Below are positions 34,001-43,400 of a stretch of DNA of 64,000 nucleotides, in pieces; the first letter of the stretch is position 1; every line of letters starts with the position of its first letter. Origin of the DNA: Bugula neritina. Taxonomy: Eukaryota > Bryozoa > Gymnolaemata > Cheilostomatida > Bugulidae. The stretch covers positions 17,365,633 through 17,429,632 of the forward strand of contig OZ037769.1 in NCBI GenBank assembly GCA_964035545.1, written 5' to 3'. The position numbers were made by a program, and so were the translations under genes. Under the pieces are notes generated by a model that searched no databases, was not told where the DNA came from, and saw only the letters and a program-made list of their open reading frames with translations.

Positions 34001-37000
34001 AAGGTGAGACTGTAAGGTTATAGTGTCAGGTGAGCTCTAACGTAAGCTGGTATATGCTAGGCAGAGCAGGCAACACGTGGCTGAGTCCCCCAGGATGTAT
34101 GATGATGACTTTGCATATAGTGACTCAGACTGGCACACCACTAGGTGACGCTGTCTACTCCGCTGCCAGGGATGTTCTACCTGCTATACCAGAGTCCGGG
34201 GCCTCGTATCTCGCTGTGTCGGTGGCTAACATACTCACCACTTTACCTGCGGTCAGTGTGGCCAGACTCATCAACTTCTACCTGCGAGAATACGTGAGTC
34301 TAAAACTATACGCTGCACTGTGTCCTTACAGGCTGTGACTAACAACTCTAGTTCTAATTTTTTTTATTTCATTTGTTTTCATAAGATTTGGAGTTGTGCA
34401 CTCAGTGAGAACTGCTGGCTGGTAAAGGTAGGGATACACAACTCCTTTGTATTACTTGTTTGTTTGTTTGTTTGGTTTATTTCATCAAAGGTATTTAATA
34501 ACACAAGGACATTAGAAAATGCCAAGGAGGCGATGATGAGGCCCATTGCGCTATAGCCTAGCTAGTCATGCGCGGGCCAACACGAGCTGACAGCGACTCT
34601 ATCCAGAAAAATACAAAAAAAAAAAAAATACAACTATTCTAACAGATAAAGCCTCAACTTCCTCCCAAATTCATTAGGGTTTCTAATTGACCGTAAAGGG
34701 ATTGGCAGTTCATTCCATAGTGCCACCTCCTGATAACAGTTTCTTCTGTGACCTGCTGCTGTTTGAGAGTGAGGAAGGGGGAGATTTATGAATGATTGAC
34801 GTGTATTGATAGAGTGAGTGGGAAAAAAATTGTCAGAGTAGAAAAAAGAATGAGCTTTCTTTAACACTTTAAAACGGTAAATCTGGTATATTGAGAGAAC
34901 TTTATGCTTAGTAAATAGAGGCGCTGATGGATGGTCAAACGGTTTTTTGTTCATGATACGCATTACCTTTTTTTGAAAAATAAAAATCTTGTTTAGATGG
35001 GTATTAGCTGCATTTCCCCAGGCCTCTGCACAATAATTTAACTTGGAATTGATGAAAGAATTATATATCAAAAGTAAAATTTTTTGAGGGAGATATTCAG
35101 AACATCGGTATATTAATCCACTAAGTGGTCGTAATTTTGTAAGTAGGTTTGAGATGTGCAAGCTCCAATTTAAATTTTTATCTATTTGTACACCTAGAAA
35201 AGTTATGCTGTTAGAGTAATTTATAGGTCTTTTATTTAATAATATACAGTTTTCTAGAATTTGAAAAGGATTTTGGTAGTTTTTTAAAACAATATAGTTG
35301 CATTTTTCATAGTTTATAGTGAGTTTGTTTTTATTGCACCAAATTGACAGAGAGTTTAGATCTTGATTTATAGCTTCCAAATGGGAGTTCAAATCTTTTG
35401 ATTCAAAAAATAAATTAGTGTCGTCGGCATAGAAAATGGGATTAAAAAGTTTAAATTGTTGAGCAAGATCGTTTATATATATCAAAAATAAGGTAGGGCC
35501 CAAGACAGATCCCTGGGGAACCCCACAGGTCACTGATCGTGAACTTGATAAGGTTGCATTTACTAGTGTGGAATGACTTCGGTTTGATAGGTAGTTAGCA
35601 ACCCATGACACTGTGGATTCACTAAAACCAAGTTTTCTCATTTTTGCAAGTAAAATATTGTGATTTATGGTGTCAAAAGCCTTACTAAAATCTATAAAAA
35701 TTCCGAGAACGCAATTTCCATTGTTAAAAGCTTCGAGCGTATTATTTTTAAATTTAACAACAGCATCTGCAGTACTTAAATTTTTTCGAAAGCCATATTG
35801 ATTCTTAGAAATCAAATTTTTAGATTCTAAAAAGTTTAAAATTTGATTGTTAACAATTTTTTCAAGTATTTTACTAAAAATGGGGAGGATTGAAATAGGG
35901 CGGTAGTTTTCACATCTGTCATGAGAACCTTTTTTGTAGAATGGTAATATTTTAGCAGTTTTAATTTGCGCTGGAACAATTTTTTCTTCTATGCTTTTGT
36001 TAAATAAATAGGCAAGTGGTGTAGATAGTGAAATTTTGCAAAATTTGATAAGTTTAGTCGGGATATTGTCTAAACCTATAGCTTTCTTGGAATCTAGTTT
36101 TTCAATGATCTCAATTATTTGAGATTCATCAGTTTTTTTTAAATGAAATTCTTCTTTAGTAATATTTGTCAACATTGAGTAGGTATCGGAGTTCGAATTT
36201 GTAAAATTTGAAGGATATTTGTAGACTGGGGCCAATGAGGACTACAGAAGTGTCAGGGTGAAGTGGCCTAATGATATCTTCTACAACAACACTAAAGTCG
36301 GTGGTGTTTTGGTTGACCTTCGAGCTGAACGTCAAGGTCATAGTCTGAAGATACACGCATATGTTGGTGAGTAGTCCTAGTCCTAGTCATTAATTTATCT
36401 GCATGTTTGAGGATTGTTCAGCTGAAGCAAAGATGTAGAGTTTGTTATGCAACTAGTCAGATTATAATGAATTCTCATTCCTTTAAAATACTCTTCACTC
36501 TTTCAGGTATAGGTGTGAATGTGACCAATCAGAAGCCAACTCTCAACCTCAATGATGTCATCACTGACTTCAACACAGCCAACAGTACAAACATTCCTCC
36601 TCTCTCTATAGAGTATGTTGCAGCTCGTGTAGCCTCAGAGGTTGAACTACTCCTCGGTAAGAGCCACTTCCTGTTACTCTACTAGTTGCTATAGCAACCG
36701 CAGTATAACATTACTGTTGGTTCTATATAAACTAAAAGATCTCAGACTAATATCCCACACACTAGTCTATATACAGGTGTAGCCTGTGTTCTATGACTAC
36801 TTAGTTCTACTGTAGACATGTACAACAGGGACTCCTCTCTCTACTTGGCTGAATACGAGAAATACTGGATGCATTCCGGAGACGTGGTGGATGTGAAAAC
36901 AGACGGCACTGAGATAAAGGGGGTGTCTGTCACAGGGGTGGATAAATGCGGCTACCTCAAACTACTTAAAGAAGACGGGATGACCTTGACCGTCCCCCCA

Positions 37001-37051
37001 GAAGGCTATAGCTATGATATCAATGATAAAATAGTCAAACCTAAATCCTGA
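31008..37051 (+). CDS. HLCS: Holocarboxylase synthetase (biotin-protein ligase), 5' partial
   Basis: Ten exons in phase: 31008-31196, 31294-31416, 31555-31678, 31761-31993, 32116-32256, 33666-33822, 34061-34251, 36225-36366, 36507-36656 and 36816-37051; about 560 residues. The catalytic domain is plain: GRAGNTWLSPPG (biotinyl-AMP binding loop, GRGRxxxxW-type; here NGRGRAGNTW across the splice), VRVKWPND with the biotin-contacting lysine, KVGGVLVD, then GIGVNVTNQKP and a C-terminal cap ending VPPEGYSYDINDKIVKPKS. It ligates biotin to acetyl-CoA, pyruvate, propionyl-CoA and methylcrotonyl-CoA carboxylases. The first listed exon has a stop just before its acceptor, so an upstream start exon is missing. 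Exon 7 could instead run to 34293, and exon 8 could begin at 36240; both keep phase. Confidence 0.88.
31988..32050. repeat. 19-bp repeat of the HLCS exon-4 donor
   Basis: Three and a bit copies of GTCAGGTGTGTGTCACATG place CAG-GT donors after 31993, 32012, 32031 and 32050. Confidence 0.9.
32284..33656. repeat. 37-bp minisatellite in HLCS intron
   Basis: About 37 copies of a 37-bp unit, TGTACTGATCTGTGTATTAT then ATATAATATACTAGTGC. The first part of each unit resembles the real acceptor tract CTGTGTATTATATAG at 33665, so it looks seeded from that junction. Confidence 0.97.
33843..34035. repeat. 13-bp minisatellite of GTGAG units
   Basis: About 14 copies of AGGTGAGAGTGTC follow the exon-6 donor AGAG-GTGAGG. 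Each contains AG-GTGAG, a near-consensus donor. Confidence 0.93.
34456..36222 (-). mobile_element. Non-LTR retrotransposon, 5'-truncated
   Basis: An antisense insertion in the HLCS intron between exons 7 and 8. On its own strand it runs from a 5' truncation near 36222 through a reverse transcriptase frame to a 3' tail of (CAAA)n at 34475-34456. No endonuclease or upstream ORF is present, the usual result of incomplete target-primed reverse transcription. Target-site duplications could not be fixed by eye. The 5' end lies at or within a few bases of the HLCS exon-8 acceptor. Confidence 0.85.
34634..36220 (-). CDS. Reverse transcriptase, non-LTR (Jockey/CR1-like)
   Basis: About 528 open codons with no stop or frameshift. 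Reverse transcriptase blocks are in order: KKAIGLDNIPTKLIKFC, ENYRPISILPIFSKILEK, QYGFRKNLSTADAV, FIDFSKAFDTINHNILL, CGVPQGSVLGPTLFLIYIND, catalytic FYADDTNLFF, then a thumb-like region and a C-terminal ALWNELP segment. The YADD catalytic pair is intact. The frame is open into the flank at its 5' end, with no true start codon, because the element is truncated. The open frame indicates a young insertion. Clade placement is by general resemblance only. Confidence 0.9.
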   Translation of the reverse strand, partial: KYPSNFTNSNSDTYSMLTNITKEEFHLKKTDESQIIEIIEKLDSKKAIGLDNIPTKLIKFCKISLSTPLAYLFNKSIEEKIVPAQIKTAKILPFYKKGSHDRCENYRPISILPIFSKILEKIVNNQILNFLESKNLISKNQYGFRKNLSTADAVVKFKNNTLEAFNNGNCVLGIFIDFSKAFDTINHNILLAKMRKLGFSESTVSWVANYLSNRSHSTLVNATLSSSRSVTCGVPQGSVLGPTLFLIYINDLAQQFKLFNPIFYADDTNLFFESKDLNSHLEAINQDLNSLSIWCNKNKLTINYEKCNYIVLKNYQNPFQILENCILLNKRPINYSNSITFLGVQIDKNLNWSLHISNLLTKLRPLSGLIYRCSEYLPQKILLLIYNSFINSKLNYCAEAWGNAANTHLNKIFIFQKKVMRIMNKKPFDHPSAPLFTKHKVLSIYQIYRFKVLKKAHSFFYSDNFFPTHSINTRQSFINLPLPHSQTAAGHRRNCYQEVALWNELPIPLRSIRNPNEFGRKLRLYLLE

Positions 37052-37262
37052 TATGACCTGTGGCTTTCATTAAGATTTAATCAACATGCTAGGTTTATAT
37101 TTTCTACTTACAGAGGAGCTCTTCTTATCCAAATCTAACATGGCTTTTCACTGAAAGCGCTTTTATTATTTGTATATAAAAGTTATTATGTGATTTGGTG
37201 CTGAAAATATGTTTTAGCCTTTACTGATATTATTGTATTTCACCTCTTACTAAATATACTGA

Positions 37263-37268
37263 AATAAA
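37263..37268 (+). promoter_or_regulatory. poly(A) signal of HLCS
   Basis: AATAAA 211 bases after the HLCS stop codon. Confidence 0.5.
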
Positions 37269-38602
37269 TACTAAAGTCACAAGACAATACAGACTGTATT
37301 ACTGTCCGCTAAATAGAGATGTTAGTACAGGACATAAACCGGAAATAGATGATCAATAAGAGACAATAATTAATTTTGTTTGAAATTTGTGGGACATTGA
37401 ATGCGGTTTTTATAGTAATATAAATGGGAATACAACTACAACATATAATTATGTTCAAAATAAAACAGTAATTAGTAATTACACAGTTACAGATGGGCAT
37501 AACCACCACATCATGAAACTTTGCAATATTTTTGGACTAATTGACACTATAATATTTTTGATAAATAAAATAAAAGTAACCTAATAATATGATTAATATT
37601 AATTTGAACAAAAATGGATGACGAAATTATCTAACAAATGCTTTTCTAAATTTTCAATTGTTTGAACTATAAACTTTTAAACAATTAAAAAATAGTTGAA
37701 AGCATTATTTTTTACAAATGATAATCAAAACAACATAACATTTTTCCTGTTGGCTTGTAAAACCGACTAATACATCGAAACAGCTAATTCCGGTTTACAG
37801 ACATAGCGGCTCAAGCCCCTTTGCAGTAGTGTGATTGTTTCAAATTTTTTTATTAACTCTTTTTTATTATTTATAATTTGTTGACATATTGTTTAGTTAC
37901 TTTTACAATTGGTTAGTAAATAATCAGTATTTATTAAATTTAGGAGACTAATGTAAAACGTTCACAAAACAAATATTTAAGTAGTAAAACTACAACTATA
38001 ACTGTTCTACTTTTAGTTTTAGTCCTTTGGCTTAGCCCTTACCCTTAGGCTTAGGCCTTAGCTTAGGCTTATAGTTAGAGTTAGTCTCCATATTTTATTT
38101 GGTAAAAGTTAATAGTTATTAGTATTACTACTCTCATGCTCACTCCGGTAATTACATAGTCACAGTGAGTGCGACTGCAAGAGCAAGTATTACAGTCAGG
38201 GTAAGTAAATAGTGATGACTGATGAGTGATAACTAAGTCTAATGTAATTAGTGAAGGTCATTTGATTGAATTTTTTGAAAAATTGACTGACGTATTTTCA
38301 TGTTTAATTATTTCAGCTGAAGTATCAATTTCAAAATGCGTCAAGTGTTGAGCGCTGCATCAACGTGATGATAATGTAGATTGTAAATTTATTAATAGTT
38401 ATGTTGTGATTTTTGCAATTTTTGCAATACTTTTAGGATATAGTAATAGCAATAGGAAAAAGTAACCAATCTCATTCACTTAGAATAATAAATTGTACTA
38501 CTACTAAGAAAAGATGAATAACGACATGGTTTAACGCATATATCTTTCTTGTTAGTATATGCTAGTTACAACTCTTTTAGGGAAATAATCAAATTGATTA
38601 TA
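37269..38602. other. Intergenic, HLCS to biotinidase-like gene
   Basis: About 1.3 kb of AT-rich DNA with a telomere-like degenerate tract at 38025-38085 (GGCTTAGCCCTTACCCTTAG and variants). No exon was seen. It must hold the promoter of the next gene. Confidence 0.5.
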
Positions 38603-40261
38603 ATGAAAACCCTGGGGAAGTTTGTGCAGACTGTGATATTGCTGAGCGCACAGTATGCTAGTCTGTCAAAGTCAGCTGAGCACGTAGTAGCAGTGTATGA
38701 ACATGCTCACATCAGTGGGCCAGCAGCAACTAGAGAAGAAGCTCTGGAGATCATGAGGTCTAATGCTGAGATATATAGAGAGCAGATCAGTATAGCTAGG
38801 TCAAAGGTAGCTGCCAGAACTTTGTATGAGTATGAGCTAGCTGATTTGTGGGTTAACTAGTCAGTTAGTTAGTCAGTTGCTAGTCATAACAACATTGTGT
38901 TAAAAGCTTAACTCATCAGGTCTAAGTAGTTGTGTTGATTTCAGGGTGCGGAGTTGATTGTATTTCCTGAATACGGTCTGGTAGGAAGTATTCCTGGTGG
39001 AGATGAATACAGATCTAGTCTGTACCCCTTTGTGGAGACAATTCCCGATATTGGAGCAGATGAGTCATGTATGAGCTGTGACTCATATCAGACAGGAAGT
39101 GAGACTGTGAACTATATCTCATCTTTAGCTAGAAACTACAGCATGTATGTAGCAGTCAACCTGTTAGAGAGGGTAGAGTGTGACAATGTGAGTGGATGTC
39201 CATTTGGTGACGGTATGCTTATATATAATACTAACGTTATATTCAACCCTAAAGGGTGTATTGTAGCCAAGTATCATAAGTATCACATGTGGGGAAATGA
39301 GAAACATACGATTGATAGACCCCTAAGCCCCGAGTATGTTTTTATAGATACTCCACTAGGTAGGCTGGGAACTTTTATATGCTTTGACGCAGCTTTTAAG
39401 GAACCAAGTTCAACTCTAATCAATAAATACAATGTAGATACTATTCTATTTCCAACTCTGTGGACAATGCTCAATGCTAGCACCAGACTTTACCAGAACA
39501 TCATAGAATATTCCTCAGGGTTTGCTCGCCGTCACAATGTCAACTTCCTTGCCGCAAACATAAGAGACCACAGTCAGAATTGTTACGGTAGCGCCATTTC
39601 AACATCAACTGGAATTGCTAATGCATATTATGATCCACAAAACACCAAAGGAAGGTTGCTATTGGCTAAGATACCATCCACGTCAAATGAAAGGGTACAG
39701 AACAAGTATCTGCATCATATCAATACAGAGTTCAATACGCCTGCTGACTTCCATGTAGTCACTCCACCTGACGGCCGGGACTACCACGTAAACCCATTGG
39801 ATAAGACGAGTGACACGGTAGAAGTGTGTTATGATCAACTCTGCTGTAAAGTTGAATATGAGAATAAAACTGGTTCGGACACGATGATACTTGCCGCCTA
39901 CAGCGGCCTCTTGCTGAAGAATGACTCGCCATTTTCTCTCAGCTTAGAGGTTTGTCTGCTGCAGACGTGTAAAGGTGAGTCATATGACTCATGCTTTCAC
40001 TTCCCGATAGCTGAGAGTGACATCAGATTCAGTCACATCCGGGTATCCGGTCACTTCGTGTCCTCCTATGTCTACCCAATGGTGGTGAGCTCGGGATATG
40101 AGGTGGCGGGATTTGATTGGTCATACAGATATTCAGGGGAATATAACGAAATCGAGATGGAGGATAGTGATTGGTCAATCCAGAGCGCGGCTTTACAAAC
40201 AATAACTGATAGTGAGACTGAACCAGTATGTGAATCACACAACCAACAATGCAGCAGATGA
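38603..40261 (+). CDS. Biotinidase/vanin-family hydrolase
   Basis: Two exons, 38603-38806 and 38945-40261, give 506 residues. MKTLGKFVQTVILLSAQYAS is a signal peptide, and the chosen ATG is the one that places it at the N-terminus. The carbon-nitrogen hydrolase domain carries the triad of the nitrilase superfamily: Glu77 in FPEYG, Lys180 in KYHKYHMW, and Cys214 in TFICFDAAFKE. AVYEHA near the start and STRLYQNIIEYS are shared with biotinidase and vanins (pantetheinases). The C-terminal beta domain is Cys-rich and has no clear GPI signal, which fits a secreted enzyme. Biotinidase releases biotin from biocytin; vanins split pantetheine. Sequence alone does not decide between them. It lies 1.5 kb downstream of HLCS on the same strand. 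Confidence 0.85.
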
Positions 40262-40365
40262 CAGTCTGTAATCTCAATTCGAATGCCAACATATCGAAAC
40301 TTTTTTATATTCTCTGAAGTTTGTATTCAAGTGACAATTAGTTGTGTTTACTAAATTTGTTAAAG

Positions 40366-40393
40366 TTTATTTTTCTATTTTATTTAAAATAAA
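40366..40393. promoter_or_regulatory. Overlapping convergent poly(A) signals
   Basis: AATAAA on plus at 40388-40393 would end the hydrolase gene, and TTTATT at 40366-40371 is AATAAA on minus for the gene ending at 40492. The two 3' UTRs would overlap. Confidence 0.5.
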
Positions 40394-40491
40394 TAATTAT
40401 TTTCAAGCAGAGACCCATTTAATAATAATTTAAAATATACAAATCTAACTCATTCCCTGTTCCTCAGTCAAATAGACTGTTCTATTATGTG

Positions 40492-43400
40492 TTACTTCAC
40501 TTCAGACACTTGATAATATCCCCAGTATTCTATTGACCTGACTTTCCTGCTCTCAGTGAAGATCTTCTCTAAAGAAAATGAAATAATTATTTAGGGAAAT
40601 ATTTTAGTTGAATTATGGTAATTTAAAATGTCTTTCCCACTATCAGATTACTTAAGTCTTTATTTGCTATGCGTTTTATAATGTATAATAGTATAAAGTC
40701 GTATTATATGATATATATGAGGCAGTACACACCGTATATATATATATATGTATGAATAGTATTTAGGTACACTGCATTATAATAGCGGCTATTATTAGGT
40801 CAACGTTACTGTGAATTATGTGAACCCCTGGTAACACCATCTTCTAGCTACTAATTATCTCACCTCAATCTTAGCCTCTCCCGTTGATTTACGTCTTCGA
40901 TGGATAAACATGGAGGAGCTTCTCTTCCTCCCACCTACAATATACATCTACTAGTTGTAACGTACATTTACTAGTTGTAACGTACATCTACTAGTTGTAA
41001 AGTACTGTATAACATCTACTAGTTGTAACGTACATCTACTAGTTGTAACGTACATCTACTAGTTGTAACGTACATCTACTAGTTGTAACGTACATCTACT
41101 AGTTGTAACGTACATCTACTAGTTGTAACGTACATCTACTAGTTGTAACGTACATCTACTAGTTGTAACGTACATCTACTAGTTGTAACGTACATCTACT
41201 AGTTGTAACGTACATTTACTAGTTGTAACGTACATCTACTAGTTGTAAAGTACTGTATAACATCTACTAGTTGTAACGTACATCTACTAGTTGTAACGTA
41301 CATCTACTAGTTGTAACGTACATCTACTAGTTGTAACGTACATCTACTAGTTGTAACGTACATCTACTAGTTGTAAAGTACTGTATAACATCTACTAGTT
41401 GTAACCTACTGTATAACATCTACTAGTTGTAACGTACTGTATAACATCTACTAGTTGTAACGTACTGTATAACATCTACTAGTTGCAACGTACTGTATAA
41501 CATCTACTAGTTGTAACGTACTGTAACGTACATCTACTAGTTGTAACGTAAAGATACTTAGACTATTTATTATACACAAGTAGGAGTAGCCTGTGGTACT
41601 CTGCTATCAGTGCAGTAGTTGTACCCACCCTCTGATGTCTTTCCTTTAGTTTTATCTTGATAACTGACCCCAAGTTGGACATCATTGCACTTAGCAACAG
41701 GGTGTGACCCAGCAACCGACTGTGATCTGTAACACAGCAATGTGTTAATTACATGTTGTCAGATTCTCTCTATCATAGTCATTAAGTCTCCCCTCTAAGC
41801 TAGCAGGTATCATTTCTGAGCTCCTGCTTATAGAGAACCGACTATTCTGTAACAGCCACGTTGCGTTGCCGTGTAAACAGATGAACATGGCATTAAAGGT
41901 GAACAATAAACCACATACTAGAATAAATACAGTTTTTATTAAGTATAAAGCAAAATAAACGGCTGAAAAAAACATCGCTTCAAAAATGTGCTGAAACTAG
42001 AAAAGTAAATCAAATCTCATTCCCTTGAAAAACTTTTTTCAACCATGATTTAAAGAATAGAAAATTTGTGTGTGCTAATATTATGACCTCTTTTCATTTT
42101 CAATAAACATTCTTTCATGGATGAATACGTTTCAGCTTATTGTCTATTACTGATCATCCACTCTCAAATAATTTACCTGACATTCTATATTAATTTATCT
42201 GAAGTTATGCCTCCAAATGACACTGCACACATTTATCTAATGTTAATGACAACACAGAGCATCTACTGAATACTAGTGCTCTATGAGTAAGTAACCTAGG
42301 TCTAACTTACATTTCTTCTGTTGCAATGACCTCATTCGGAGATGGAGCTACTTTTTGTTGAGTTTTGCGTGTCAACAGCCTCCAGAATCTTGAGTCTTTC
42401 AACTTGCTCTTTTCTTTCGTCTGGGGTTTCCTTTTCACGGATGGATCATCTGGCAGTTGGGTTTCTGACTGTAGATGAGTCATTGCAGCAGAGTGAGGTT
42501 CAGAAAGATAGAGTGAGGTCCGTGGTTGCAACTCATCTTGTACCAGGGCAGCTTCATCTTTTTGGGTCTCGTCTCGTAGTTGAAGTGGTTCTTGTGACTC
42601 ATCTTTCAGCCGAGACTCGACATTCACTTGACCTTCATCTACTTGAGACTCTGTGTGTTGGCGGCCATCTTGCTGCTGAATCTCAGGTATATGAGACACG
42701 GCTTTTCCTAAATCTTGTGGTAAACTCTGTAACGGAGGGGAGACGTCTGGTTGGCGGCTACTTTGAGTTCTCTGGTCGTCTTGTATATGAGACGAGACTT
42801 GCGTTAGTTCATCTTGTGGCTGAGGGAAAACACGTTTCTGCCGGGACTTATCTTGCTGCTTACACTTGGCTTGCAGTAAGAAGATGGCCAACGCAAGTGT
42901 GTACTTAAACAGAACCGAAGTCCAGCTCAGGAAGCTGACAAATCTAAAACAGACAGCAAACATTAAACACAGTACAAGTTGAGATTGAAATGTACATCCA
43001 TCACTTATGGCTTCTGTATACTTCTATAATTCTACATGTGTTGAAAATATTTCTACACTTCTACGTGTGTTGAAAATACTTCTACAATTCCACATGTGTT
43101 GAAAATACTTCTACAATTCCACATGTTTTGAAAATATTTCTACAATTCCACACACAGTTGGTTTAAGGTCATACTTTTCATTTTCTGGCTCTTTGCCAGG
43201 TGCTTTATGTTCTATATGAACAATGTTCCACTGATAGCTCGAACAGGTTGAATGTCACAGGAACAAAAAAAATATGAAAAGATAAAGAAACTTATGTTCT
43301 CCAATATACTTTTTTATTTTTTTCAAAAGCCAATTCATGTTTAAGTTATAGCTTGTTGAAAAACATAGTCCCCCTTCCACATTCTTTTCAATTTATACGC

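Noticed and set aside
42342-42908. 188-codon plus frame
   Set aside because: Antisense shadow of the minus-strand exon 42943-42311, whose splice phases fit its neighbours.
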